Of a DNA stretch of 22,475 bases, positions 15,363 through 22,430 are shown in pieces. Below the pieces are notes generated by a model that was not told the DNA's origin, searched no databases, and was given only the letters and a program-made list of their open reading frames with translations. The stretch spans positions 1 through 22,475 of the forward strand of contig JAFUPT010000072.1 in the NCBI GenBank assembly GCA_017481065.1, given 5' to 3'. The position numbers and the translations under genes are program-made. The first letter of the stretch is position 1. Each line of letters opens with the position of its first letter. This DNA comes from Clostridia bacterium (GTDB lineage Bacteria > Bacillota_A > Clostridia > Christensenellales > Aristaeellaceae).

Positions 15363-16255
15363 TCCGCTTTTCGGCGCTGGGCGTGCGCTTCAGCCTGCCG
15401 CTCCTGGCCCTGCTCATGCCTCTGCTGGCCGCGAAGCTGGGCTTAAAGGGCAGCCTCGCGGCGGTGGGCATATCTTTGGGACTGCACGAGCTGGGCCACC
15501 TGCTGGCAGCGAAGCTCGCCCGGGTGGAGATCGTGGAAATTCGCATCCTGCCCTTCGGCGGCAGTGCGCGGATGGAAAACCCCTATGTCCTCTCCCCCGC
15601 CCAGCTCATCGCCGTGGCGGCGGCCGGGCCGGCGGCAAACCTTGCGCTGATGCTCGTCTCCGCCACCCTCGCCCACTGGCAGATTTTGGATTCGCGGCAT
15701 GCGGCGGCACTGGTGCGCTCCAGCCTCTGGCTGATGCTCTTTAACCTGCTGCCGGCGCTTCCGCTGGATGGCGGGCGCATGCTCTACGCCCTGCTGCAGG
15801 GAAGAATCGGGCGGGAGCACGCCGCCCGGCTGGGGATAGTTCTCGGCAGGATACTCGCGGCGCTGCTGCTGCTTGGAACCCTGCTGCTGCGCATCCGAAG
15901 CGGCAGGTGGAACCTGAGCTTCATCCTGGCGGCAATTTTCCTGCTCGCATCCGGGCAGGATGAAAGGAGCGCCCTCCTCCGCTCCCGGGCAGAAGTGCTG
16001 GAGCGGGCGCTGGAAGCCACCCCGGGACCCCGGCCCGCCCGCATCTACCAGCTGGACGGACAAACCCCGGCCTCCGAGGCCATGCGCCTGCTGCGCCCGA
16101 GGGAGAGCGCGTGGTTTGTGATGACCGAAGGCGGCGTTCCCTGCGGCATCCTTGATTCAGGGAGACTGGTGAAAGAAGTTATCCACGGCGATGCCGGCAT
16201 TCCGCTTTCCCGCATCCCGGGAACAATACAGTATCCCAAGCAGAGGGAAGGATAA
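15359..16255 (+). CDS. spoIVFB: SpoIVFB-like site-2 protease (M50), pro-sigma-K processing
   Basis: SpoIVFB is a membrane-embedded zinc protease that cuts pro-sigma-K in the mother cell late in sporulation. Here the zinc motif HELGH is at residues 43-47 and the second site NLLPALPLDGGR places Asn129 and Asp137, the same numbers as in the B. subtilis enzyme. Several hydrophobic helices fill 1-200. The C-terminal region (about 220-290, with ASEAMRLLRPRESAWFVMT and GVPCGILDSGRLVKEVI) reads as a CBS domain, also as in Bacillus. The start is GTG 15359, overlapping the upstream stop. It is the last gene of the cluster. mreBCD followed by spoIVFAB is also the Bacillus order (with minCD between), which strengthens the call. 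Confidence 0.92.
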   Translation: MIRFSALGVRFSLPLLALLMPLLAAKLGLKGSLAAVGISLGLHELGHLLAAKLARVEIVEIRILPFGGSARMENPYVLSPAQLIAVAAAGPAANLALMLVSATLAHWQILDSRHAAALVRSSLWLMLFNLLPALPLDGGRMLYALLQGRIGREHAARLGIVLGRILAALLLLGTLLLRIRSGRWNLSFILAAIFLLASGQDERSALLRSRAEVLERALEATPGPRPARIYQLDGQTPASEAMRLLRPRESAWFVMTEGGVPCGILDSGRLVKEVIHGDAGIPLSRIPGTIQYPKQREG

Positions 16256-16312
16256 TTCCCGGCAGAATGAGTTGCTTCGCTCAGGGCGGCGAGAAGGTCT
16301 GCAAGGCAAGGA

Positions 16313-16374
16313 AGGAGGTTCTGCAAATTCATGAGTGTACACAGACGTACATGATTGGATTTGCAGAGCCTCCT
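16313..16374. repeat. 62-nt imperfect inverted repeat, unassigned
   Basis: The 28-nt arm at 16313-16340 starts AGGAGGTTCTGCAAAT; the arm at 16347-16374 ends ATTTGCAGAGCCTCCT. They pair over 24 of 28 positions (two as G-U), with one 4-nt internal mismatch and the loop ACAGAC. There is no T-run after it. It is separate from the terminator that follows. It could be a dispersed palindromic element, an RNA-processing or mRNA-stability hairpin, or a small structured RNA. I cannot decide which from one copy. Confidence 0.7.
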
Positions 16375-16383
16375 GACACAGCC

Positions 16384-16425
16384 AAAAAGGATCCCAACCG
16401 ATTTTCAATCGGTTGGGATCCTTTT
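16384..16425. terminator. Bidirectional terminator between spoIVFB and metF
   Basis: A perfect 19-bp stem: AAAAGGATCCCAACCGATT (16385-16403) pairs with 16407-16425 across the loop TTC. A-run and T-run ends serve both strands. It ends the maf-spoIVFB unit (+) and the metV-metF unit (-). Confidence 0.95.
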
Positions 16426-16451
16426 GTTTGCGGGCCTTATCGGCGGCCTGA

Positions 16452-17372
16452 TCAGATTGCGATGCCGGCCTTTTCCAGAATGGTGGGGATGTTCTGCTCT
16501 GCGCCGATGGTCATCAGGTGGATGCCGTCGCACAGCTTGCGCTCCTTGATCTCCTTGCAGAGATTGGCGGCCATTTCGATACCAGCCTGCATGGGCAGAC
16601 CCTTCACGCCCTTCTCCTTGCCCTCAGCGGCTGCTGCGGCGAGCTTGGCGATCTGGTCGTCCGGAACGGCGATGCCGGGCACATTTTCATTCATGTACTT
16701 GGCCATGCCTGCCGCCTTCAGCGGGATGATGCCGGCCATGACGTGCACCTTGATATTGGCCTTCTGAACCTCGTTCATGAAGGTTTCGAGGGCTTCCACG
16801 GTGAAGATGCCCTGGGTCTGGACATACTTGGCGCCTGCGTCAACCTTCTTCTTGAGCTTGTTGACCTGCAGCCACACGGGCTCATAAACGGGGGTGACGG
16901 CCGCGCCCTTGTAGAAATGCGGGGTGGAGGAGAGCTCGTTGCCGCCGCAATCCTTGCCGGTAGCTTCCATCTTGGAGAGCATCTTCAGGATGCCCACGGA
17001 ATCCAGATCAAACACGGGCTTGGAAGCCTTGCAATCGCCCACGGAGGTGTGGTCGCCGGTGAGGGCGAGCATGGTGTCGATGCCGAAGGCTGCTGCGGAG
17101 AGCATATCGCCCATGATGGCCATGCGGCTGCGGTCGCGGCCGGTCATCTGGATGATGGGCTCCAGGCCATTCTGCTTCAGAGCGATGCAGAAGCCCAGGG
17201 AGGAAGCCTTCAGGGAGGCGGACTGCATGTCCGTCACGTTCACGCCGTGCACGAGGCCCTTCAGGCACTCTGCCAGCTTCATTTCATGGGAGAAATCGCA
17301 GCCCTTCGGGGGGGCCATTTCAGCGGTGATACCAAAGCCGCCGTTTTCCAGTACCTGCTCAAGAACGCTCAT
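16452..17372 (-). CDS. metF: 5,10-methylenetetrahydrofolate reductase, catalytic subunit
   Basis: MetF reduces 5,10-methylene-THF to 5-methyl-THF using FAD. In acetogens this supplies the methyl group for acetyl-CoA synthase. The 306-residue TIM-barrel protein shows the family landmarks ITAEMAPPKGCD near the N-terminus, VTDMQSAS (46-53), a region with LALTGDHTSVGD (FAD site), and KYVQTQGIFTVEALETF. It lies directly after metV with a TAATG overlap (one base shared), and its RBS AAGGAGG (17383-17389) is inside metV. Together they make the MetVF form of the enzyme; the electron donor is not encoded in this window. Confidence 0.95.
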   Translation of the reverse strand: MSVLEQVLENGGFGITAEMAPPKGCDFSHEMKLAECLKGLVHGVNVTDMQSASLKASSLGFCIALKQNGLEPIIQMTGRDRSRMAIMGDMLSAAAFGIDTMLALTGDHTSVGDCKASKPVFDLDSVGILKMLSKMEATGKDCGGNELSSTPHFYKGAAVTPVYEPVWLQVNKLKKKVDAGAKYVQTQGIFTVEALETFMNEVQKANIKVHVMAGIIPLKAAGMAKYMNENVPGIAVPDDQIAKLAAAAAEGKEKGVKGLPMQAGIEMAANLCKEIKERKLCDGIHLMTIGAEQNIPTILEKAGIAI

Positions 17373-18031
17373 TACATCAGGCCCTCCTTCTTAAGATCAA
17401 CAGTGCGCGGCCAGCTCTTGCCATCATAATCCTTGTCCTCAAGATCGGTGGTGAGCTTATCCAGCTGGCCCAGCGTATTGAGCTTGTTGTAGATCATGAT
17501 CCATGCGCAGTCGTTTTCGGGGTTCACTTCGCACTTGCCGTTCTTCGCGCCGCCGCAGGGGCCGTTCACGAGGGACTTTGCGCACTTGGTGATGGGGCAG
17601 ATTGCGCCGGTGGAGCCCAGCACGCAGTCGCCGCACATGCGGCACATTTCATTGAACACGCCGACCTTTTCCACCTGGCCGATGAACACGGTATTGCTGC
17701 CGGGATATACGGGAACATCCTTCAGCTGTGCTGCCAGGGTCTGAACGCCGGAGCCGCAGGCCAGGGACAGGACTGCATCGGGCTTGCCGCCCTTGGTCAG
17801 TTCCTTCACAGCCTTGCGGACATGGAAGTTCAGGCAGCTTTCGGTGGGCAGGGCAGTGGCAGTTACGGTCATGCCCTTGGATTCGAGCAGCTTGGTCCAC
17901 TCGGCAATTTCATCATCGCCGCCGACCTTACATGCCAGTGCGCACTCGTGGCAACCGCAAATGGCAACCTTCTTGCAGCCCTGAAGCATTGCAAGCACTT
18001 CTTCAACGGGCTTTCTCTTCGATACAATCAC
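17372..18031 (-). CDS. metV: MetV, iron-sulfur/zinc subunit of methylene-THF reductase
   Basis: MetV partners MetF in acetogenic bacteria and is thought to pass electrons to its flavin. The 219 residues are cysteine-rich: CGCHECALAC (25-34), a central ACGSG, and the C-terminal block with CRMC, CGDCVLGSTGAICPITKC and NGPCGG, the hallmark of the MTHFR C-terminal family (zinc finger plus [4Fe-4S] ligands). The start is GTG 18031, fixed by AAGGAGG at 18041-18047. It is the first gene of a two-gene operon with metF. With acsB at the other end of the window it marks a Wood-Ljungdahl organism. Confidence 0.93.
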   Translation of the reverse strand: MIVSKRKPVEEVLAMLQGCKKVAICGCHECALACKVGGDDEIAEWTKLLESKGMTVTATALPTESCLNFHVRKAVKELTKGGKPDAVLSLACGSGVQTLAAQLKDVPVYPGSNTVFIGQVEKVGVFNEMCRMCGDCVLGSTGAICPITKCAKSLVNGPCGGAKNGKCEVNPENDCAWIMIYNKLNTLGQLDKLTTDLEDKDYDGKSWPRTVDLKKEGLM

Positions 18032-18180
18032 GCTGAAAAACCTCCTTAATTCTCACGAGGGTTAAACACAGTAAAACCCATTTGGCTAATATCATTATAC
18101 AACAAACACAAGCAGAAGCAAACAGTTTTAAGCGAAATTAATAACAACTCAATAAAAATACACAATTGAGCTATGTACTT
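18032..18180 (-). promoter_or_regulatory. AT-rich leader and promoter region of metV-metF
   Basis: A perfect -10 TATAAT is present on the minus strand (18099-18094). The best -35 (TTGCTT, 16-nt spacing) is weak, so activation by a regulator is possible. The leader holds a 5-bp hairpin (GGGTT/AACCC, about 18060-18080), too small for a riboswitch. Near 18148-18170 a 6-bp hairpin CTCAAT/ATTGAG with an 11-nt loop is the only candidate stop signal for the upstream ABC genes, and it is weak. Confidence 0.5.
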
Positions 18181-19761
18181 TCAGTTTATATCTTCCAGCC
18201 TGCATTTCAGGCAGCCCTTCCAGAGCAGCGCAGCCGCGAGGATGAGCAGCAGCAGGAGCGCGCCGCTCAAAATATCCCGGAATTTTTCCGGCAGCAGCGC
18301 CATGCCCAGCGCTGGAAGGATGGACGCCGCCATGCCCGTGAGCATAGAAACCAGCACCGCCTTGCCCTGCTTCACGGGCACGGATTCATTCTCCCAGTTG
18401 AAGCTCGGCAGCTTCAAATTCACCCGCAGCCCCAGCGTGCAGGAAAAGAGGATGTAGCCCAGCGGCAGAAGCGCCAGCCACAGCCCGCTCCAGCCCGCCG
18501 GTTTGAGGGCGGCGAGCAGCAGAACTGAGGATACGAGCCAGCAGGGAAGCGCCAGCGCGAGGTTCATCAGCAGCTTGCCGCCGAGGATCTCCCGGTTGCC
18601 GAGGGGCAGGCTCTTTAAGAGCCACCAATTCCTGCCCTCCAGGGAGATGGCGCTGGTGGTGGTGGGCGAAAGCGTGTAGCAAAACGCCAGGATGAACACC
18701 ACTATCCGGGGCGCGAGCTCCAGCGGCATGGGCAATTCATCCAGCAGGGTACCGACGCCCGAGAAGGCCACCGCCGCCGACAGGATGAGGGCCAGCACAT
18801 AGCCCACCGCCGTGTTCAGCACATAGATGGGCGAGGCCAGATAGCGCTTCCATTCCCGGCGGAAGAGGGCATGCAGAACGGCACGGCTCCGCTGGGCAGT
18901 CATGCGGAAGCTGCGCTTCGTATGATAGTTGGCCAGCGCTCCGCAGATGGCGGCGTATTTCCTGCCCACCAGCCAAGCCGCCGCGCCGAAAAAGGCGATG
19001 GAGCCCATTGCAAAGGCGAGGTAGCCGGGGATGTTTCCTTCCGCCACCGCATCGCCGAACCAGCCTGCGGGCGGATAGAACCAGCGCAGCTTGTCCAGCA
19101 GGCCGCGAATGCTGAGCACCAGCCGGTCCGGCTGCATTCCCGCCAGCAGCATGGGCAGCGCCAGCACCGCGAGCATTGCGGCTGCCGAGAGAACGAGCAC
19201 GGCGATATTGCGCCGCTTCATCCGCGCGGAGATCAGGTAAACCAGCATGCCCAGCAGCATGGCGATGGTCATGGGAACCAATGGCACCAGCAGCGCGCCC
19301 AGCAGCATCATAGGATAATAGAGGAATCCCGGCTTGAGCATTGCGCCGCAGACAGCCATGCCCGGCAGCAGCACGCCGAGGCAGAGCGCGGCATTGCTGA
19401 GATACATCGTAAGGAAGCGGCTCACCACCACCGCCGCAGGCTTCAGCGGCAGGGAGATGAGCATTTCATAATCCCGCAAATCAAAGAGCATGGGCCCGGC
19501 ACGCAGCACGGTGAACATGAGCACCACCAGGCCGCAGAGCGCCGCCAGGCACAGCGGCGCCACGCTGCCCGCACCCAGCTTCACCAGCCCATAGCACATC
19601 AGCGCCACATAGCCCATCAGCAGGATTGCCAAAAAGGCATAGAGCGCCAGCATGGCCGTGAGCCGCCATTTTTTCTTCTTTTCCCCGCAGTGGCGCGCCT
19701 CATTGAAGCCAAAGAGGTTGATGAGCCGCAGCCTCGCCAGCAGCTTAATCTGCCTCAGCAT
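18181..19761 (-). CDS. ABC-2-type transporter permease, large putative exporter subunit
   Basis: This 526-residue membrane protein has roughly ten to twelve hydrophobic segments in two halves, with a cytoplasmic stretch between (around YHTKRSFRMTAQRSR). It pairs with the ATPase encoded just upstream: the ATG at 19761 overlaps the end of that gene by 17 nt and has its own RBS GGAGGTG. Motifs RAGPMLFDLRDYEMLISLPL (119-138 in the first half) and SLEGRNWWLLKSLPL in the second are typical of the large, poorly characterised ABC-2 permeases of Firmicutes. The substrate is unknown. A longer frame upstream overlaps the ATPase gene almost entirely out of frame and was rejected. Confidence 0.87.
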   Translation of the reverse strand: MLRQIKLLARLRLINLFGFNEARHCGEKKKKWRLTAMLALYAFLAILLMGYVALMCYGLVKLGAGSVAPLCLAALCGLVVLMFTVLRAGPMLFDLRDYEMLISLPLKPAAVVVSRFLTMYLSNAALCLGVLLPGMAVCGAMLKPGFLYYPMMLLGALLVPLVPMTIAMLLGMLVYLISARMKRRNIAVLVLSAAAMLAVLALPMLLAGMQPDRLVLSIRGLLDKLRWFYPPAGWFGDAVAEGNIPGYLAFAMGSIAFFGAAAWLVGRKYAAICGALANYHTKRSFRMTAQRSRAVLHALFRREWKRYLASPIYVLNTAVGYVLALILSAAVAFSGVGTLLDELPMPLELAPRIVVFILAFCYTLSPTTTSAISLEGRNWWLLKSLPLGNREILGGKLLMNLALALPCWLVSSVLLLAALKPAGWSGLWLALLPLGYILFSCTLGLRVNLKLPSFNWENESVPVKQGKAVLVSMLTGMAASILPALGMALLPEKFRDILSGALLLLLILAAALLWKGCLKCRLEDIN

Positions 19762-20467
19762 GCGCCGCCACCTCCATAAACAGGCTCTCCAGCGTGCCGC
19801 CCCGGGTGAGCTCCTCCATCGTGCCGCAGGCCACCAGCGCGCCATCCCGGATGATCGCCGCCCGGTTGCACAGCTTTTCCGCCACATCCAGCACATGGGT
19901 GGAGAAGAAGATCGCGCCGCCCTCCGCGCAGAAATCCCGCATTACATTTTTCAGCGTGAGCGCCGCCTTCGGGTCGAGGCCCACGAAGGGCTCGTCCAGC
20001 AAAAGCAGCTTCGGCTTGTGGCTCAGCGCCGCAATGATGGCCAGCTTCTGCTTCATGCCATGGGAATAGCTGGAAATCAGGTCGCCGAAGTTTTCGGTGA
20101 GCTCAAACAGGCCGCCGTACTTTTCAAAGGCGGCGGTGCGCTCCCCAGCAGACACGCCGAACACATCCGCGATGAAATTGAGATATTGGATGCCGGTGAG
20201 GTATTCATACAGATCCGGGTTATCCGGTATGTAAGCGATGCTTCCCTTGCAGGCGATGGGATCATCCTTCACGCTGCGGCCATCCACATGGATTTCGCCG
20301 CCCTCAAAGCCGATAATGCCCGCCACGCAGCGCAGCGTGGTGGTTTTGCCCGCGCCGTTGCGGCCTGCGAAGCCATAAATATCGCCCGGCCGCACATGTA
20401 TGCTCAGGCCGTTCACCGCGCGCTTGCCGCCGCGGTAGATTTTGGTAAGGTTTTCGATTTTCAACAT
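19745..20467 (-). CDS. ABC transporter ATP-binding protein
   Basis: This 240-residue ATPase energises the permease next door. Motifs: Walker A GRNGAGKT (35-42), Q-loop replaced by a region around YIPDNPDLY, signature SSYSHGMKQK (132-141), Walker B LLLLDEP (154-160) and the switch His191 in FFSTHVLD. The PDNPDLYEYLTG stretch is typical of ABC-2 exporters related to the EcsA/NatA group. The RBS GGGAGGT stands before ATG 20467. Nothing nearby reveals the substrate. Confidence 0.93.
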   Translation of the reverse strand: MLKIENLTKIYRGGKRAVNGLSIHVRPGDIYGFAGRNGAGKTTTLRCVAGIIGFEGGEIHVDGRSVKDDPIACKGSIAYIPDNPDLYEYLTGIQYLNFIADVFGVSAGERTAAFEKYGGLFELTENFGDLISSYSHGMKQKLAIIAALSHKPKLLLLDEPFVGLDPKAALTLKNVMRDFCAEGGAIFFSTHVLDVAEKLCNRAAIIRDGALVACGTMEELTRGGTLESLFMEVAAHAEAD

Positions 20468-20490
20468 GGTTATACCTCCCTTCTGATTCG

Positions 20491-20519
20491 AGGATAATAT
20501 GATTCCCCGGCTTTGTCAA
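20491..20519 (-). promoter_or_regulatory. Promoter of the ABC transporter genes
   Basis: On the minus strand a perfect -35 TTGACA (20519-20514) lies 17 nt from TATCCT (20496-20491), a four-of-six -10. It is back to back with the promoter of the small cysteine-rich gene, with 11 bp between the two -35 elements. Confidence 0.6.
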
Positions 20520-20530
20520 GCATCCGATGG

Positions 20531-20559
20531 TTGCGGGATAGGTGGCGGCGTGATATAAT
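20531..20559 (+). promoter_or_regulatory. Promoter of the small cysteine-rich gene
   Basis: TTGCGG (20531-20536) and a perfect TATAAT (20554-20559) with 17-nt spacing. The start is predicted near 20566, giving a leader of about 70 nt before ATG 20635. Confidence 0.6.
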
Positions 20560-20634
20560 CGGAGCATGTGGCCGCCGCCCTGCCGGGCATTTGGGGCGGC
20601 GATACCAATGCGGAGAGAGAATGGAGGAATACAT

Positions 20635-20841
20635 ATGGAAAACAAGGCCGGCTTCTGCACCTGCAACAGCCTGGATTGCCCCCACCACCCCAGCAACCAC
20701 GACAAGGGCTGCACGCCCTGCATCGAAAAGAACCTGCGCATGCGGGAGATACCCGGCTGCTTCTTCCGGAAGGTGGAAGGGCATGAAAGCTGCACCAGCT
20801 ACTACTTCGAGGATTTCGCCCGGCTGGTGCTGGAAAAATAA
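20635..20841 (+). CDS. Small cysteine-rich protein, 68 aa (DUF6485-like)
   Basis: The start ATG 20635 follows GGAGG (about 20623-20627), and the gene ends inside a strong terminator, so it is a complete single-gene unit. Seven cysteines (8, 10, 15, 26, 29, 42, 53) and several histidines suggest bound zinc or iron. The pattern CxC...C...CxxC...IPGCFF resembles the DUF6485 family of small proteins found widely in anaerobes, whose function is unknown to me. The family name is from memory and should be treated as tentative. There is no signal peptide or membrane helix. Longer frames starting upstream at 20566 or 20568 lack a ribosome-binding site. Confidence 0.8.
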   Translation: MENKAGFCTCNSLDCPHHPSNHDKGCTPCIEKNLRMREIPGCFFRKVEGHESCTSYYFEDFARLVLEK

Positions 20842-20870
20842 AGAGACGCTTTCAGCGTCTCTTTATTTTT
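20834..20870. terminator. Bidirectional terminator
   Basis: A perfect 17-bp stem: 20834-20850 (AAAAATAAAGAGACGCT) pairs with 20854-20870 across the loop TTC. A5 and T5 at the ends serve both the small gene (+) and the GNAT gene (-). The stop codon of the small gene lies inside the left arm. Confidence 0.93.
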
Positions 20871-20883
20871 CATGCCGCTCCGG

Positions 20884-21348
20884 CTATTCAAAGCGGATGG
20901 CAATTTCATTTCCCTCCAGTTTCTGCTCCGTTCCCCGGTATTTTTCCTTAACCTTCTGCCAGAAGGCTGCGCCCGGACGGTTTTTGGGGGAATATTTCAA
21001 CTGCCAGCTTCCCTTGCGGACGGCCCGCAATGCTTCGATCGCCTCCATGGCCTTGCCACTGCGGCGGTATGCGGGAAAAACCGCAAACTCCGCAATGCAA
21101 TTGTCCACGGCTTCTCCGGTAAAGGAATGGGCATTGATGAGGGCAAAGCCGATCATCTCACCGCCATCGTACAGGAAATATGCCCCGCGGTCCGCATCCG
21201 TGAAGTAATACGGCAGGTATTTATAGGAGAAATTTCCGTTTTCATCCATCTCCGCGCCGTAATAGGCGCTCATCTCGTACAGGTATTTCTGCATGAGATT
21301 GGAAAGTACCTGTTCCTTTGATTTGTCAGCTTCAATCGCTTTGATCAT
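20884..21348 (-). CDS. GNAT-family N-acetyltransferase
   Basis: The 154-residue protein has the GNAT core: GAYFLYDGGEMIGFALI (strands 2-4), IAEFAVFPAYRRSGKAMEAI (strand 4 and acetyl-CoA loop), and a C-terminal FWQKVKEKY helix. The substrate cannot be inferred. I chose ATG 21348 because GGAGGT (21358-21363) is well spaced before it. An in-frame ATG at 21384 overlaps the upstream stop as ATGA but has no RBS. It probably forms an operon with the gene before it, the gap being 32 nt. Confidence 0.87.
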   Translation of the reverse strand: MIKAIEADKSKEQVLSNLMQKYLYEMSAYYGAEMDENGNFSYKYLPYYFTDADRGAYFLYDGGEMIGFALINAHSFTGEAVDNCIAEFAVFPAYRRSGKAMEAIEALRAVRKGSWQLKYSPKNRPGAAFWQKVKEKYRGTEQKLEGNEIAIRFE

Positions 21349-21380
21349 GGATTTTCTACCTCCGGTACGCACGGCGGACA

Positions 21381-22364
21381 TCATTTCATGCAGAAATCAT
21401 CCCTGTGCAGGGCGATCATTTCCCCATCGCGGACTTCGCCCAGCACGCAGTAGAATTCTCCGCTGCGGGGCAGCACGAATATGTATTCGCCCGCGTCCTT
21501 CGTGGAGACCGCGTTTCCATTCAGCGGCAAGGACTCCCGGATGGCAGAGGGATCCAGTTCAAACAGCACCACGCGCCGCTCTTTTTCCTCACCATTCCAA
21601 TCCTTGCAGCGGCGCTGCTCCACGCGCAGCTTGGAAATGCCGCTGGAATATTGTTGGATGAGGGCAAGGTCCAAGTTTTCCCGTTCCGCGCAGGGCCAGC
21701 CGTCATCATCCGTGTAGTAAAGCAGGGGGTTCCTGCCGCCAAAGCAGGGCTTCATCACGCGAAAAGCCACGCCGCCCATCTCTCCCCAATGGGGATCTTG
21801 ATAGGCCGTCCAGCCGCAGAACGAAAAGGGCGCGGGGATTTCCGCCTTCCAGCTGCCGCCGAATCCGCTTTTTTCCGGGGATGCGCTGCGCTTTGCCAGC
21901 TCCCATGCCGCAAGGCACTGCAGCTGCGGGGGCAGCATCTGAAAATGCTCCCGGTAGGCCTGCCATGCCCGTTCTTTTTCCCTGGCGCCCTCCGCTTCGA
22001 TCTGCCCGAAGCGCCGGTCCGCCTCCACGCTCTGCTGCCACAGTTCTTCCCGGATGGAGCCATACCGCTCCATGAGCTCCTGCTGGCGGGCGGTTATGTG
22101 GAAGGAATAGCTGCCGACGGGATAACCCCAGCGGTGAAATACGCTGGATGCATCGCCCGCGCTGATGGGAAGTTCTTCTTCATACTTCCAGTCCACCCGC
22201 CAGACCCAGTAGGCCTGCACCAGCGGATGCAGCGTGCGCCAATACGCTTCCTTCCCGGACTTCGGGCCGAGGGCTTCAATGGCGTCCAGGCGGCGGATTT
22301 CCTCTTCCATTGGGTCCGATTCCACGGCAGTTTTTTTGCCGAACAGTTTATGCCAAAGGCGCAT
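21381..22364 (-). CDS. Hypothetical protein, 327 aa
   Basis: I do not recognise this protein. ATG 22364 is preferred because AAGGATGG precedes it; ATG 22388 would add eight residues but lacks an RBS. The N-terminus is basic and amphipathic (MRLWHKLFGKK). The middle (about 90-160 from this start) is a charged, probably helical stretch (EELWQQSVEADRR, EREKERAW-like). The C-terminal half is beta-rich with many aromatics (FGGRNPLLYYTDDDGWPC, YIFVLPRSGEFYCVLGEV). No signal peptide, membrane helix or catalytic motif is evident. It may be co-transcribed with the RNA methyltransferase-like gene upstream and the GNAT gene downstream. Confidence 0.72.
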   Translation of the reverse strand: MRLWHKLFGKKTAVESDPMEEEIRRLDAIEALGPKSGKEAYWRTLHPLVQAYWVWRVDWKYEEELPISAGDASSVFHRWGYPVGSYSFHITARQQELMERYGSIREELWQQSVEADRRFGQIEAEGAREKERAWQAYREHFQMLPPQLQCLAAWELAKRSASPEKSGFGGSWKAEIPAPFSFCGWTAYQDPHWGEMGGVAFRVMKPCFGGRNPLLYYTDDDGWPCAERENLDLALIQQYSSGISKLRVEQRRCKDWNGEEKERRVVLFELDPSAIRESLPLNGNAVSTKDAGEYIFVLPRSGEFYCVLGEVRDGEMIALHRDDFCMK

Positions 22365-22430
22365 TTTCCACCATCCTTGCCGCATCATTTTCTTGCTTCT
22401 GCACGGTGCATTGCTTTGACCCTGCCGGGA

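Larger units (their letters stand above)
16256..16451. other. Intergenic region between convergent spoIVFB and metF
   Basis: These 196 bases hold no gene I can support. They contain a 62-nt imperfect palindrome (16313-16374) and a perfect bidirectional terminator (16384-16425), listed separately. Short open frames cross the region on both strands but have no ribosome-binding sites. Confidence 0.7.

Noticed and set aside
16267..16767. Plus-strand open frame starting in the spoIVFB-metF gap and running into metF antisense
   Set aside because: It reads through the palindrome and the terminator stem, lacks an RBS, and continues opposite metF.
18032..18100. Possible riboswitch (folate or SAM type) in the metV leader
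   Set aside because: The leader after the -10 is about 60 nt with one 5-bp hairpin; no conserved riboswitch core or terminator/antiterminator pair is visible.
19762..19896. 45-codon N-terminal extension of the ABC permease
   Set aside because: It lies inside the ATPase gene in another frame, is Trp/Arg-rich without membrane or domain character, and ATG 19761 has a well-placed RBS.
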